Below, one piece after another: positions 1-10,371 of a DNA stretch of 64,000 nt. Within the stretch, counting starts at the first letter, position 1, and each line of letters begins with the position of its first letter. Position numbers and translations under genes: made by a program. Source of the DNA: JBJSXJ01 sp044235425 (GTDB lineage Bacteria > Planctomycetota > Planctomycetia > Pirellulales > Pirellulaceae); contig JBIIHW010000028.1 of assembly GCA_044235425.1 (NCBI GenBank), positions 1-64,000 of the forward strand, written 5' to 3'. The notes below the pieces were generated by a model, which did not search any database, was not told where the DNA came from, and saw nothing but the letters and a program-made list of their open reading frames with translations.

Positions 1-960
1 AAGGTCGGGTCGGGAAAGGTCGGGTCGGGAGCAGCCCTGTCGCCCAACTTTCCAAGTCGTCAAGCGGCACGTTGATCGCAGCACTCGCCTCACGCGTCCG
101 CCGCTCGGTAACCGAGGAAGTCACCGCTTCGCCCGACGCAAGGTCGGGTCGGGAGCAGCCCTGTCGCACAACTTTCCAAGTCGTCAAGCGGCACGTTGAT
201 CGCAGCACTCGCCTCACGCGTCCGCCGCTCGGTAACCGAGGAAGTCACCGCTTCGCCCGACGCAAGGTCGGGTCGGGAGCGATCGGGTCGGGAAAGGTCG
301 GGTCGGGAAAGGTCGGGTCGGGAGCAGCCCTGTCGCACGACTTTCCAAGTCGTCAAGCGGCACGTTGATCGCAGCATTCGCCTCACGCGTCGGCCGCTCG
401 GTAACCGAGGAAGTCACTGCTTCGCCCGACGCAAGGTCGGGTCGGGAGCGATCGGGTCGGGAAAGGTCGGGTCGGGAAAGGTCGGGTCGGGAGCGGCCCT
501 GTCGCACGACTTTCCAAGTCGTCAAGCGGGACGTTGATCGCAGCACTCGCCTAACGCATCCGCCGCTCGGTAACCGAGGAAGTCATTGCTTCGCCCGACG
601 CAAGGTCGGGTCGGGAGCGGCTCTGTCGCACGACTTTCCAAGTCGTCAAGCGGCACGTTGATCGCAGCACTCGCCTCACGCGTACGCCGCTCGGTAACCG
701 CGGAAGTCACTGCTTCGCCCGACGCAAGGTCGGGGCGGGAAAGGTCGGCTCGGGAGCGGCTCTGTCGCACGACTTTCCAAGTCGTCAAGCGGCACGTTGA
801 TCGCAGCACTCGCCTCACGCGTACGCCGCTCGGTAACCGCGGAAGTCACCGCTTCGCCCGACGCAAGGTCGGGTCGGGAGAGGTCGGGTCGGGAGCAGTC
901 CTGTCGCACGACTTTCCAAGTCGTCGAGCGGCACGTTGATCGCAGCACTCGCCTCACGCG
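1..960. repeat. Tandem array of ~124-bp REP-like units with nested 15-bp repeats
   Basis: The motif AAGGTCGGGTCGGGA opens a unit at 1, 140, 264, 433, 602, 726 and 865. The spacings are 139, 124, 169, 169, 124 and 139, that is 124 bp plus 0, 1 or 3 extra copies of the 15-bp motif. Each unit carries two palindromes: CTCGGTAACCGAG and ACGACTTTCCAAGTCGT (a 7-bp stem with a 3-nt loop, one base altered in some units). The array runs off the left edge. All six frames stay partly open because the repeat has low complexity, but nothing looks coding. A related segment lies inverted near 51.9 kb, so this is a dispersed family. Confidence 0.95.
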
Positions 961-1087
961 TTGAGCTGACCGACGAGAAGTACACCAGCGACAGATCCCC
1001 CCCACACACACCGCGCATGATCATTCGTATAATTCAGTCGATTCGTGGTCTTGATCCGTGACAGTTGGCCAGCAAAGGTTTTCGTGC

Positions 1088-2698
1088 GTGAGTAACAATT
1101 TGCGGTTAGTGAACCTGGAATTGCCCGTGGAGCGAGCGGAGGAAGGCCTGCGTGCCGCGATCGCACGGCGGCTGGCGATCCCGGAGCCCGATGTGGGGCC
1201 CTGGCGGATCCTGCGGAAAAGCCTGGACGCTCGCCAGCGTGAACAACTTAAGTTTGTCTTTTCCGTGGTGGCTACCGCTCCCGACTCATCCCACTGGCAG
1301 TCGCGCTACGAACACCAATTGCCACCTGGAGTGGAACGTTACGACGTACCGCTCTTTGAGCAGCCACCCGCGGGAGACCAGCCGCTGGAAGAGCGTCCCG
1401 TGATTATCGGTGCGGGTCCGGCGGGGCTCATGGCTGCTTATTTCCTCGCTCAACGCGGTTATCAGCCGCTGATCCTCGAGCGTGGTGATCCCGTTAAAGT
1501 GCGAGTGCCCGATATCCGTCGTTTTGATCGTGGTGGAGCACTCGATCCGGAGGATAACTACTTATTTGGTGAGGGTGGCGCGGGGACGTTCAGTGATGGA
1601 AAACTTACCTGTCGACTAACGGGTGCAGACGTAGACTGGGTACTCGATCAATTCGTGGCTTGTGGTGCGAAGCCAGAGATTCGCTATGAGTATCGACCGC
1701 ATTTAGGCAGCAATCGCTTACCAATGCTGGTCCGCAATTTGCGACGGAAGATTGAAGCGTGGGGCGGCACCTATCAGTTTCGGTGTCGAGTGGAGGGGTT
1801 GGATCTGGTCGATGGACGCCTGCGTGGCCTGCAAACGTCCAGCGGTTACATCAAATGCTCGGTGGTGATCCTGGCGATCGGACACAGTGCGCGCGACACC
1901 TATTCGATGCTGCATGCCAGTGGAGTGCCCTTGGTGGCGAAGCCATTTCAGCTAGGAGTGCGCATCGAGCAGCCCCAGGAGCAAATCGACGGTCATAAAT
2001 ATGGTCGACCGGAATATCGTGCCCTGCTCGGCGCCGCCGATTACACACTCGTCGCTCATGGACTCCGCGATGTCTTCACCTTCTGCATGTGTGCTGGTGG
2101 AGTGGTGATTCCGAGTGTTTCGGAGCCGGGGATGTTTTGCACGAATGGGATGAGCAATTCCCGGCATGACTCGGGGTTTGCCAACAGCGGTGTGATGGTG
2201 ACGATCGATCCATCGGAGTTTGGCAGCGATCATCCGCTGGCGGGCGTCGAGTTACAGCGGAAGTATGAGCGGTTGGCCTTCGATCTGGGGCGGGGTGAGT
2301 ACCGCGTACCAATTCAGCGAGCCAGCGATTTTGTATCGGGAGTCAGCTCCGGGGCTACGTTCACGGGTCCCTGCTCCTATCCGCGCGATCAAGTCTCAGC
2401 CAACGTCAATGACGTTTTACCGCCAACCGTAGCTGCCGCTCTGCGCGATGGCTTGCCGCGCATGGACCGCTCGTTCCGCGGTAACTTCTTGCGCGGAGCG
2501 ATGGTCGTCGGTCCCGAGATGCGTGGCAGCGCTCCACTTCGCCTCCTCCGTGATCAACGCTCTCGACAATCCCCAACGATCGCTGGTCTCTTTCCCGTCG
2601 GTGAGGGTGCTGGCTACGCGGGCGGAATCATCAGCGCAGCAGTCGATGGACTACGCAGCGCAAAAGCACTCGCCGCCTACTATCGCCCAGTCTCCTGA
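1088..2698 (+). CDS. FAD-dependent oxidoreductase (COG2509-type)
   Basis: A cytosolic flavoprotein of the NAD(P)/FAD-dependent dehydrogenase family (COG2509), whose substrate is unknown. The N-terminal ~90 residues match the family's small leading domain. They are followed by a dinucleotide-binding motif VIIGAGPAGLMAAYFLA near residue 105 and a C-terminal FAD motif of the form GLFPVGEGAGYAGGI. The likely start is GTG at 1088, with AAAGG about 10 bases upstream. An in-frame GTG at 1058 would add ten residues but has no visible ribosome site. It lies alone on its strand, convergent with the transporter gene that follows. The family call is firm; the reaction is not. Confidence 0.88.
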   Translation: MSNNLRLVNLELPVERAEEGLRAAIARRLAIPEPDVGPWRILRKSLDARQREQLKFVFSVVATAPDSSHWQSRYEHQLPPGVERYDVPLFEQPPAGDQPLEERPVIIGAGPAGLMAAYFLAQRGYQPLILERGDPVKVRVPDIRRFDRGGALDPEDNYLFGEGGAGTFSDGKLTCRLTGADVDWVLDQFVACGAKPEIRYEYRPHLGSNRLPMLVRNLRRKIEAWGGTYQFRCRVEGLDLVDGRLRGLQTSSGYIKCSVVILAIGHSARDTYSMLHASGVPLVAKPFQLGVRIEQPQEQIDGHKYGRPEYRALLGAADYTLVAHGLRDVFTFCMCAGGVVIPSVSEPGMFCTNGMSNSRHDSGFANSGVMVTIDPSEFGSDHPLAGVELQRKYERLAFDLGRGEYRVPIQRASDFVSGVSSGATFTGPCSYPRDQVSANVNDVLPPTVAAALRDGLPRMDRSFRGNFLRGAMVVGPEMRGSAPLRLLRDQRSRQSPTIAGLFPVGEGAGYAGGIISAAVDGLRSAKALAAYYRPVS

Positions 2699-2712
2699 TG
2701 ACGACCATTCCG

Positions 2713-3597
2713 TCATCGTGACAGCATCGACCAAGCAATACCACCAAGCACCAGCGGCGTAGCAATCGCCAGTCGCGACGGAAACGGTTCGTTCATCAGC
2801 AGCACTCCACCCATCCCCGAGAGGATCGGTACGGCCAGTTGTACCGTGGCCGCTTCCAGTGATGTGAGTCCGCGGAGCGCACGATACCAGATGACATAGC
2901 CAAGTCCTGACGTGATGGCACCGGAGATGATCGCCAGCAGGATGGCTCGCAGCGAATAGTGTGCTGCCCCCGTCGCGAGCCACGAGCCGAATGAGAAGAG
3001 CAGGGTGAGTGGAACAGCGCGACAAAAATTTGTAGTGGTGGCGACGAGCGGCTGGGTGACACCGCGCCCAAGCAGGGAGTAACCACCCCAGGAGACTCCC
3101 GCAAGTGCCATGAGAATGCAGCCTACCGGGGATGGTGCGGACAGTCCCGGCCAAACCAGGATCACCAGTCCGCTCAGCGCACACCCCAATCCGATCCATT
3201 GCCTGCCCCCTGGTCGCTCACCGCGATAAAAACTGCCTCCGATCATCGTTGCTTGCACCGCCCCAAACAGCAGCAGCGCTCCCATACCGGCGGTGAGCCA
3301 GCGGTATGCCAGCGAGAAAAACGCGGCATAGCTGAAAAGCGCAACGGTAGGCCACCAAGAACCGGAAACCGGCTGCCGCTCGTCCCGTGTCGCCTGCAGC
3401 CTACGAAGCAGCAACAACATGCCCGCGCCAGACACCAAGCGGATCGTAGTGAACGTGGCAGCATCGATCGACTGCGAATCGAGTACTTTTGAACCGAGTG
3501 CTTGACGGCAGAGAATAGAATTCGCCGCGAACGCCACAAGGGCGCAGGCTGCCAATCCCCAGGTAACACCAAGCGCTTGTGATGGAGAGGATGCCAT
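2713..3597 (-). CDS. EamA/DMT-family membrane transporter
   Basis: A 294-residue hydrophobic protein with about ten membrane segments arranged as two EamA repeats, the layout of drug/metabolite transporters (RhaT/EamA type). The second half contains the typical run of small residues plus ITSGLGYVIWYRALR, a segment recurring in this family near the eighth helix. The substrate cannot be read from the sequence. It starts one base from the stop codon of the hydrolase gene behind it (3599), so it is probably the last gene of a leftward operon that begins at about 12.5 or 10.4 kb. Confidence 0.85.
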   Translation of the reverse strand: MASSPSQALGVTWGLAACALVAFAANSILCRQALGSKVLDSQSIDAATFTTIRLVSGAGMLLLLRRLQATRDERQPVSGSWWPTVALFSYAAFFSLAYRWLTAGMGALLLFGAVQATMIGGSFYRGERPGGRQWIGLGCALSGLVILVWPGLSAPSPVGCILMALAGVSWGGYSLLGRGVTQPLVATTTNFCRAVPLTLLFSFGSWLATGAAHYSLRAILLAIISGAITSGLGYVIWYRALRGLTSLEAATVQLAVPILSGMGGVLLMNEPFPSRLAIATPLVLGGIAWSMLSR

Positions 3598-3598
3598 G

Positions 3599-6187
3599 TT
3601 ATTTCGTTGACCGCGTCAGGACTTGCTGGAACCAGTCGGCAACGGAGATCTCAGCAAGTTGTAAGTTCGTCGGTAGCGTAGATGCGGCAGTCGACACGGG
3701 CGCCCGATCGGATTGATAGGCTGCCAAGGTGAGCGGCAATGCAGCTCGCACTTGCTCGTCCGTCAGAAGTTGATTGAGTCCGTTGATCGGTCGCACTTGA
3801 GCAAGCGGCCGAGGAGCCAGTGCAGCACAGAGATCATCTCCATCTGTCACGCTGAGCCAACCGGGAACAACGAGTTCCACGGACACCAGCGATTGCGCGT
3901 GCTGCAGGGTGGAACGCCAATCGAGGATCGCACCGCGTGCGAAGATCGCCTGAATACGTTCGTCGAAGATTGCCGCCAAGATCGCCAGGGTGGGACCGTC
4001 GGCGTCGGCTAAGAATGGCTGTCGCGGCGCGTCATGAGGCAGCACAGGAAGCTGGCCGCTCGGATTCACCACCCCAGTGGTATCACCCCAAAGCAGAAGG
4101 GAACTGCGAGCGTATTCAGGGCATGCTCGTACGTAGTTGATCACGATCTGCAGGTCGCGCAACCGCTGCCCCAGCAGCGGTTCCCCCAGCATGAGAGAGT
4201 TCGCCCAGCGGCTGGCTGCACTGCTGGTCCTCCCAAGTCGATCGTCTTCTCGGTTCTGCCCCATCCCACGCAGGTCAGGAATCACCACGTCGTAACCACG
4301 TAGCAACAGCTGCTCGACATCCCCGGTGCGATCCCGCAGAAAATGCGATTTTCCCCCGTGTGCAATTGCCAGCACGACAGGACGGTGAGCAGCCGCGGAA
4401 CCTCGATTTGGATTCATTTCCTGGGTAGCGGCTGAATCAGCTTGCGTGGATTGCAAAACGATGAGCGGAATCGGCACCTGATCTGACGCACGGAGAATCA
4501 GGCGCTCCACCTGCACTTGATTAGCGAGTCGCACTTTACCAATTCTTCTCGGTGCAACACGATCGTGATCAGCGACCATGCTATCGTCGTCGGGTTTGGG
4601 CCATCCGAAAAGTTGTGCCAGCTCCGCTTTCAAAGCGGCAACTCGATCGGTTTCTGCCAGCATGGCTCGACGCTGCCGAGCAGCCGCCAGCTTGCGATCA
4701 ACGAGTGGCAGTAGCTGTTCACTGAGTGATTGTGGCTGCAGTTTCTCGTGGGTCGCCTGGTCCCAAACCAGAAGCTCTGACTTAGGTCGCGGCTGACTGT
4801 ATTCACTTGCCGTCGACACGCTCCAGTCGAACCAGCGATTCAGCGCCGCATGAATGTTCACTCGATGCAGTGGACCGATGTGGGTGCAGTGCGATGCCTG
4901 TGGTGCGTTCTGTTTCAATTCCCCTTTTCCATGAGTAAACGCCAGGGCAGCGGGGCGATCGTACCACTGATAGATTTGCTGCCAACGTTTCCAAACTGGG
5001 TCACGCGTTTGATCCCAACTAAACTCGTGGCCCACGATCAGTTGACGAGGCGCGATGCTGCCGACGATCACCCAGGGCAAAAAACCTTCCGCTGCGCTTC
5101 GCGCGAGATTTCGAGTGGACTCCCAGCTGCCGCTACCAGCGTAGGCAAACGTCGACTCCACATCGTCGGGCAGTGGATAGCGAGTCTCGGGTTGTGGCCC
5201 ACCGAAATTAAAAGGAACCGCCACTGCGATTCGTTCATCGAGCGCAGCTGTCACCGCAGCTGGATCCCCTCCACCTGCGACAGCACCCAGCAAAACAATT
5301 CGCTGGGAATGAACCTGCGGAGTGTCGATTAGAACGTCCACCGCGCGCATCAAATCCCAGACCATCCAGCCCATGAGACTTTCACCGGCTAAATAAAGTC
5401 GTAACGAGTTGTCGTAGCGAAAATAATAATCCTGGCGACTCGTGCGAAACGCGGCATCGGAGCGTGGTTTTTGCAGCAGATCATCCCAAGCATGAATCGC
5501 TCGTTCGCCATCTGCCTGCGCGGCGATGCCGTGCTGACGCCGCTCGCCATGTCCGAGTTGATCAGGGACCAGTACTACCGCTCCCGCCCGAGCCCAGGTC
5601 ATACCCATGTCCTGTAACTCCGCATGCTCTTTGGGCGTATGGTGGGCATGAGCAATCAACATGCCCGGCCGCCGCATCTCATTCAGTGGCGGCTTGTCCG
5701 GGAGATAACGATTGGCAGTCACCCACCAGCCCGGTCGCGATTCGAACAGCAAACGCTCCACGTAAAAGCCGTCGCCAGGAAGCCTTCCCACGACTTGCAC
5801 ATTCGTTTTTGCGGTGGGTGCATTCGGTAACACGAGCGACGCACGGAGGGACTGCAGCTTTTGCTCGCGAAACGCTTGCCAGGCTTCGCGGCGATCGAGC
5901 GCCTGCCATGCCGCACGACTGGCCTGGTTCGCCCGCATCAAAGCGACTCGCTGAGCGTCCCCCAGGCTGTTGATCGCGCCCGCGTTCCCATCCGCCAACT
6001 CGATCTTGCTCGGCAACTCCTTGATCGCTCGATGTAGCTCACCAGGCTCTCGCTCACCAGGTTGGGGCTCATCGGCCATCGCCGTTGGCATGGGGATGGG
6101 CGTCAACAGCACGGTGGACGAGCTTCCGAGACCGATTAGTGCGACCACCATCAGCCTCAGCCGTCGGAAAAAAGTCGCAACGATCAT
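3599..6187 (-). CDS. Secreted double alpha/beta-hydrolase, nucleophile serines apparently lost
   Basis: An 862-residue exported protein: basic N-terminus, hydrophobic stretch, then signal-peptidase-like PTAMADEP near residue 38. It has two alpha/beta-hydrolase halves of the acetyl-xylan-esterase/dienelactone-hydrolase kind. The first contains GMLIAHAHHT, VLVPDQLGHGERR and GESLMGWMVWDLMRAVDVL. The second contains VVLAIAHGG and VVIPDLRGMG. Where family members have a G-x-S-G-G nucleophile elbow, the first half reads LLGAVAGGGD and the second LLLWGDTTGVV, so both lack the usual serine. Its start overlaps the stop of the 1,396-residue cytochrome protein by four bases (ATGA), indicating translational coupling. 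It could be a carbohydrate-binding pseudoenzyme rather than an active esterase. Confidence 0.75.
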   Translation of the reverse strand: MIVATFFRRLRLMVVALIGLGSSSTVLLTPIPMPTAMADEPQPGEREPGELHRAIKELPSKIELADGNAGAINSLGDAQRVALMRANQASRAAWQALDRREAWQAFREQKLQSLRASLVLPNAPTAKTNVQVVGRLPGDGFYVERLLFESRPGWWVTANRYLPDKPPLNEMRRPGMLIAHAHHTPKEHAELQDMGMTWARAGAVVLVPDQLGHGERRQHGIAAQADGERAIHAWDDLLQKPRSDAAFRTSRQDYYFRYDNSLRLYLAGESLMGWMVWDLMRAVDVLIDTPQVHSQRIVLLGAVAGGGDPAAVTAALDERIAVAVPFNFGGPQPETRYPLPDDVESTFAYAGSGSWESTRNLARSAAEGFLPWVIVGSIAPRQLIVGHEFSWDQTRDPVWKRWQQIYQWYDRPAALAFTHGKGELKQNAPQASHCTHIGPLHRVNIHAALNRWFDWSVSTASEYSQPRPKSELLVWDQATHEKLQPQSLSEQLLPLVDRKLAAARQRRAMLAETDRVAALKAELAQLFGWPKPDDDSMVADHDRVAPRRIGKVRLANQVQVERLILRASDQVPIPLIVLQSTQADSAATQEMNPNRGSAAAHRPVVLAIAHGGKSHFLRDRTGDVEQLLLRGYDVVIPDLRGMGQNREDDRLGRTSSAASRWANSLMLGEPLLGQRLRDLQIVINYVRACPEYARSSLLLWGDTTGVVNPSGQLPVLPHDAPRQPFLADADGPTLAILAAIFDERIQAIFARGAILDWRSTLQHAQSLVSVELVVPGWLSVTDGDDLCAALAPRPLAQVRPINGLNQLLTDEQVRAALPLTLAAYQSDRAPVSTAASTLPTNLQLAEISVADWFQQVLTRSTK

Positions 6188-9100
6188 GGCAATTGGAAGA
6201 TGGAATTGTGGATGACCCGTTCAAATGTCTCGCCGCGTCCACCTTCTTTGGGCTCGGCACCTTGTGCGCGAACCACAACTTCCATACCCCAGGTCGGCGC
6301 GAGCTCCGGGATGCTTAGGCGAACCGTGCGACCATCGGCAGAGAGCTCTGCCGCAGAAACTGTCAGCGGCTTCTCATCGTGATGCTGCGAACCGTAATTG
6401 GCCGACCGCTTCAGGGACCAGACCTTCAGCGCGTACTGCTCGGGTTTATTCGCCGTCGCGCGATCGAGTGGATCGGTGAACGTGATCTCGATCGCTCCTT
6501 GCTGCGCCCGTAAACCCACGGGCAAAAACAGCGGCTTTCCCGTCAGTCGCAGCCGATAAAGCCCCCCCGGCGCCGTAGCACTTCCCGCCCAGGCGAACAT
6601 ACCGCAAGCATAGAGCTGCTGGTCGACAGGATGAAACCGTCCGCGCATCACACCCGTCGGCAGTGACGGAATCGGCAGTGCACACATGCCACCCTGACGC
6701 CGTCCATTCAGGTTTTCGTGCGGCACAACAAATACCTTGCCATAGCCATAAGACAGATTCAGCAGCGATCCGCTGAGCGGCCCCCACATCCCCTTGGGTA
6801 CCCAGAGCAGCTCCGCTGGCGAACGATCAAACGCATTCGTGATCCAGCACAACGGTTGCCGCATCGCCGAGTCCGCCGAGTCGGTCACATCGTGGTAACC
6901 AAACATATTGCCGTAGAAACCACCTCGTTCGACCCAGTTGATCCGATTCTTGGGATTCCAATGTCCCTCTTGATCGGTGACGACAAAGGTCCCATCCGGA
7001 TTCAAGCAAACTCCATTTGCCGCTCGAAAACCATTGGCGATGATTTCCGTCTGCTTGCCATCCGGAGTGACTCGCAGCAGCGTGCCATGATGAGGCACCA
7101 CAGCGGGCAGGGCATGGCGAGCCGACTTGGCGTAGTAGAAAGAACCGGAATCGTCGACCTGCAACCCCATCGCAAATTCATGAAAATGCTCGGTCACTTG
7201 ATGATCATTGTTCAGACACTCATAGAAATCCGTTTCACCATCTTGGTTGAGATCGCGGAGTATCACGAGTTGATCGCGACAGGTGACGTGAATGGCCTGA
7301 TGGACATACTTGATGCCCAGCGGCTGAAACAGGCCGCACGCAATGCGCTGCCAAGTGAGCTTCGGTTCGGGCGATTGGTCGCTGAGAGATCGCAAGCCTT
7401 CAATCAGCCAGACATCCCCGTCCCAGGTGCAGACAACCGCTCGATTCGCATCGGGCAGAAAATCGATTCCGGTGAGTCGCATTTGAGCGAGCCAGGGATT
7501 ATCGGCTGGATGCGTGAGCAGATCGACGGCCACCGCGCCATCGCTGCGCCCCAGTTGCGGTCGCGTCACGAGACGTTCGCGCCACCGAGCGGGTCCACCG
7601 TGCGTGAATCGTTCGAGGTTCGGCAGTTCGCGGCTTGCCAGGTTCGCTGCAAAATCAGCAGCCGAGAGGGAAGCTTGGGGGTCTTGCGTTTGACGCGTCA
7701 CGGCGAGATTAAACTGAAAAGGCTGTTCACCCGCAGGCAATTGCAGCACCAGGCGCTGCCCCTCAACCAGCCACTCGGCATCCGGAATCGCCGGCTGAAT
7801 CCCCGCCAGAATGACCGCGTGGTTGAGGACGCCTGCGTTCTCCCCACGCCACACTCCATCCCGTCGACCAGGCCCTCGATCAGCAACTCGCCCCGCGCCA
7901 TCCTGTTGATCGAGTGGCCAGTGGGCGACCAGTGCCTCGGTGGACTTGGCCAGCTTCTCTGTCACCGCCAGCTCTTCATTCGGGACCAGTCGCCCAAAGA
8001 AGCGCACGTCGCGCAGCTCGCCCTGAAAAAACGAATGCTGATCGGGAAAATTGTTCGCCGTAAAGCCCAAGCGAATCACCGCCTCAGGCACACTCGCCTT
8101 GGCCCGCAAGTGCCCCTCCCCATCTCGCTCACCATCCACAAACAACTCAACCAGGCCTGTCTTTTGAGTCCAGCGCAAGGCAACATCGTGCCAGCGATTG
8201 TCAGTCACACGTTTCTTCCCGGTCACCGCGCCGACCCAGCCGATATCGAGAACCAAACGTCCGGCGCGAATAAAGAAGGACTTACCATCCGGAATCCAAG
8301 GGCCCTCGCTCTTCGCTAGCGCAAAGATCGATCCGTCCACCTTGGTCTTGATGCGGGCTGTGATCGTGAAATCTTTTTCCAAACTTTCGAAGGCAGTCGC
8401 GGGTTTCACTTCGACAAACGAACTGCCATTCCAGCGCAGCGGCTGAGGGGCCGCAGCCGTCGATGTCTTCGTCGCGGTGGCTGATTCAGTTCCAAAGCGA
8501 ATGGTTTGGGGTGCGGCGGCGTCGCTGGGCAACCGCTGTGCTGATTCATGCGGATGAGTTACGACGAGCAATTTCAGTGGTGTCGCTCGTGGCCCCACTT
8601 GAAACTGACGCTCAAAGATCGGTGTTAGCTCCAGCTGCTCACGGCTTCTGCCACCGGCGGCCGCCGTGCCACCGCCACTCGCGGTCCCTGCGCTACCGGA
8701 CCCAGTAGCCGGCGAGCTGGCCATTTCCAGAATCGGAGTGGTACCCACGGAGTAAGCCACGAGTGTACGATCTTCGTAGTGATAGAGACCTCGATATCGG
8801 GCCCAGGCTCGCGGCAGCGGCCCGTAGCGACGTTGGTCACGTCCGCTCACGCGCTGATCATCGTCGAAAGAACCGGTGCGTGGATCAGCCCAGCCGGGGC
8901 CCGTGGGATTGGCTAGTACGACATCCCCCGAAACGTGCGGATGCGCACCGTGTCGACCGTCGAAATGAATCCCTTGCCAGTCGATGAATCCTGTGCCGGT
9001 CCAGGCTGCGGCCATTCGCAGAGTGTCATGATCGAAGATCATCCAGCGGCGCCCGCGCGACACTCCACCCGGTCCACGATCCAGCCGCGTGGCGATGCCT

Positions 9101-10371
9101 TTGTAGGCAAAGTTGCTCCCATCGCGACCCACTTCGTACGTGTTGATTAAACTCGGCCCATAATCCATCGTCGCCCAGGGTTCGATGACGCGCGGAGTTG
9201 GTCCCCGCGTGTCACCTTTGGGCAGTGATGCCAGGTAAGCCGCATCGACGCTGACATGCTGCGTGGGATTGTGGGGCTTCAGATAAGCTTCGCGGATGTA
9301 ATGGATCACGTCATATTTTTGCTGAGGGACCATCCAGATCTGCGGCACCATCAGTCCGAACCCGCGCGTGAGCGTGCGATAGATGGAGAGCGGGTCAGCG
9401 CCGTTCTTGAATTGTCCTGACGCAAACCGCAGGGACGTCGGCAGCGAACCAGGTTGATCCTTTGTGCCATGACAGTTCTGGCAGACACGCTGATAGATCG
9501 CTTGTCCGCGTTCAAAGGCGGCTTGATCCAAACTGCCGAGGATACCCGCGTGGTCGATGTGAGCTTCGTATTCGGGAATCTCCGCGGCATACGCGGCTGG
9601 TGGCGGCTGCAAGCTCGTCGCACGATCAACACCTCCCTCACGAATCTCGATGAGGTATCGCACCAAGTCGAGCAGTTGCTGGCGACTGGTCATTTGATTG
9701 ACCAGTCCGGCCGGCATGAGCGACTGCGGGGAGAGCGTGCGTGATTCGATCATTTTTTTGGTGATCACCTGAGTGCGTCCAAGCTGCGCCGGGTCGCGCA
9801 GTGTCAACTCGCCGGGAGTCTCGCTGGCAACCAAGCCTGTCACCGTCCGACCATCATGCAGCTCAATCACGACCGACTCAAAACCTTTGCGGATCGTCTT
9901 TGACGGTTCGAGGATCGCTTCGACCAGCTGTTCATCGCTTAGAGGACTCAGAGCGGCGTCGCGCGAACGGACGGCCAAAGCGGGACCAAGCGGGCTCGGG
10001 GCACCGTCGACCGCATGACACTTCACGCAGCCAATATGCGGCTGATGAAACGCGATGGCACCTCGAGCAGCATCACCCGCTTGCCGCGCGGCCTGCGCCA
10101 GCGCTGGATAGCCTTCGCGCTGCAGCGCCTGTTCCAGAGCCGATGCCGGTCCAGCATTGGTTGCCACGCCAGGGCTCGGCGCCGCAGCGCCGTTCGGTGC
10201 AGCTGGAGGTTCGTCCGCTAACAGATCGTTACGAAGCACGTTGCTGTCGAGCGTTACTAGCGTGGCGAGCAGCAGCCAAGTGCCGGCCGAAGATCGCGCG
10301 CCACGGAAAGCTGGCGAAGCGAGGAACTGGAGCGAACGCAGAAACGCAGAGCGAGAGAAAAATAAAAGCAT
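6184..10371 (-). CDS. PVC-type c-type cytochrome / LamG / DUF6797 / beta-propeller protein
   Basis: A very large exported protein of the type planctomycetes use around polysaccharide breakdown. In order: signal peptide; a c-type heme motif CVKCH near residue 115; a second heme motif CQNCHG near 300; a DUF6797-like region containing YEVGRDGSNFAYKGIATRLD; a LamG-like lectin segment near 640-780; then a six-bladed glucose/sorbosone-dehydrogenase-like propeller; and a short beta domain at the C-terminus. The start is ATG at 10371. A TTG at 10407 in the same frame would add a proline-rich stretch in front of the signal peptide and is unlikely. The two heme sites suggest electron transfer in the periplasm. 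Domain boundaries are estimates. Confidence 0.82.
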   Translation of the reverse strand: MLLFFSRSAFLRSLQFLASPAFRGARSSAGTWLLLATLVTLDSNVLRNDLLADEPPAAPNGAAAPSPGVATNAGPASALEQALQREGYPALAQAARQAGDAARGAIAFHQPHIGCVKCHAVDGAPSPLGPALAVRSRDAALSPLSDEQLVEAILEPSKTIRKGFESVVIELHDGRTVTGLVASETPGELTLRDPAQLGRTQVITKKMIESRTLSPQSLMPAGLVNQMTSRQQLLDLVRYLIEIREGGVDRATSLQPPPAAYAAEIPEYEAHIDHAGILGSLDQAAFERGQAIYQRVCQNCHGTKDQPGSLPTSLRFASGQFKNGADPLSIYRTLTRGFGLMVPQIWMVPQQKYDVIHYIREAYLKPHNPTQHVSVDAAYLASLPKGDTRGPTPRVIEPWATMDYGPSLINTYEVGRDGSNFAYKGIATRLDRGPGGVSRGRRWMIFDHDTLRMAAAWTGTGFIDWQGIHFDGRHGAHPHVSGDVVLANPTGPGWADPRTGSFDDDQRVSGRDQRRYGPLPRAWARYRGLYHYEDRTLVAYSVGTTPILEMASSPATGSGSAGTASGGGTAAAGGRSREQLELTPIFERQFQVGPRATPLKLLVVTHPHESAQRLPSDAAAPQTIRFGTESATATKTSTAAAPQPLRWNGSSFVEVKPATAFESLEKDFTITARIKTKVDGSIFALAKSEGPWIPDGKSFFIRAGRLVLDIGWVGAVTGKKRVTDNRWHDVALRWTQKTGLVELFVDGERDGEGHLRAKASVPEAVIRLGFTANNFPDQHSFFQGELRDVRFFGRLVPNEELAVTEKLAKSTEALVAHWPLDQQDGAGRVADRGPGRRDGVWRGENAGVLNHAVILAGIQPAIPDAEWLVEGQRLVLQLPAGEQPFQFNLAVTRQTQDPQASLSAADFAANLASRELPNLERFTHGGPARWRERLVTRPQLGRSDGAVAVDLLTHPADNPWLAQMRLTGIDFLPDANRAVVCTWDGDVWLIEGLRSLSDQSPEPKLTWQRIACGLFQPLGIKYVHQAIHVTCRDQLVILRDLNQDGETDFYECLNNDHQVTEHFHEFAMGLQVDDSGSFYYAKSARHALPAVVPHHGTLLRVTPDGKQTEIIANGFRAANGVCLNPDGTFVVTDQEGHWNPKNRINWVERGGFYGNMFGYHDVTDSADSAMRQPLCWITNAFDRSPAELLWVPKGMWGPLSGSLLNLSYGYGKVFVVPHENLNGRRQGGMCALPIPSLPTGVMRGRFHPVDQQLYACGMFAWAGSATAPGGLYRLRLTGKPLFLPVGLRAQQGAIEITFTDPLDRATANKPEQYALKVWSLKRSANYGSQHHDEKPLTVSAAELSADGRTVRLSIPELAPTWGMEVVVRAQGAEPKEGGRGETFERVIHNSIFQLP

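Noticed and set aside
1..960. CRISPR-like periodicity
   Set aside because: The repeats are tandem with no unique spacers, the unit is 124 bp, and no cas genes are present.
6718..8319. Long 533-codon open frame on the plus strand
   Set aside because: It lies wholly antisense within the cytochrome/LamG gene, whose domains are clear; the antisense translation shows no domain pattern.
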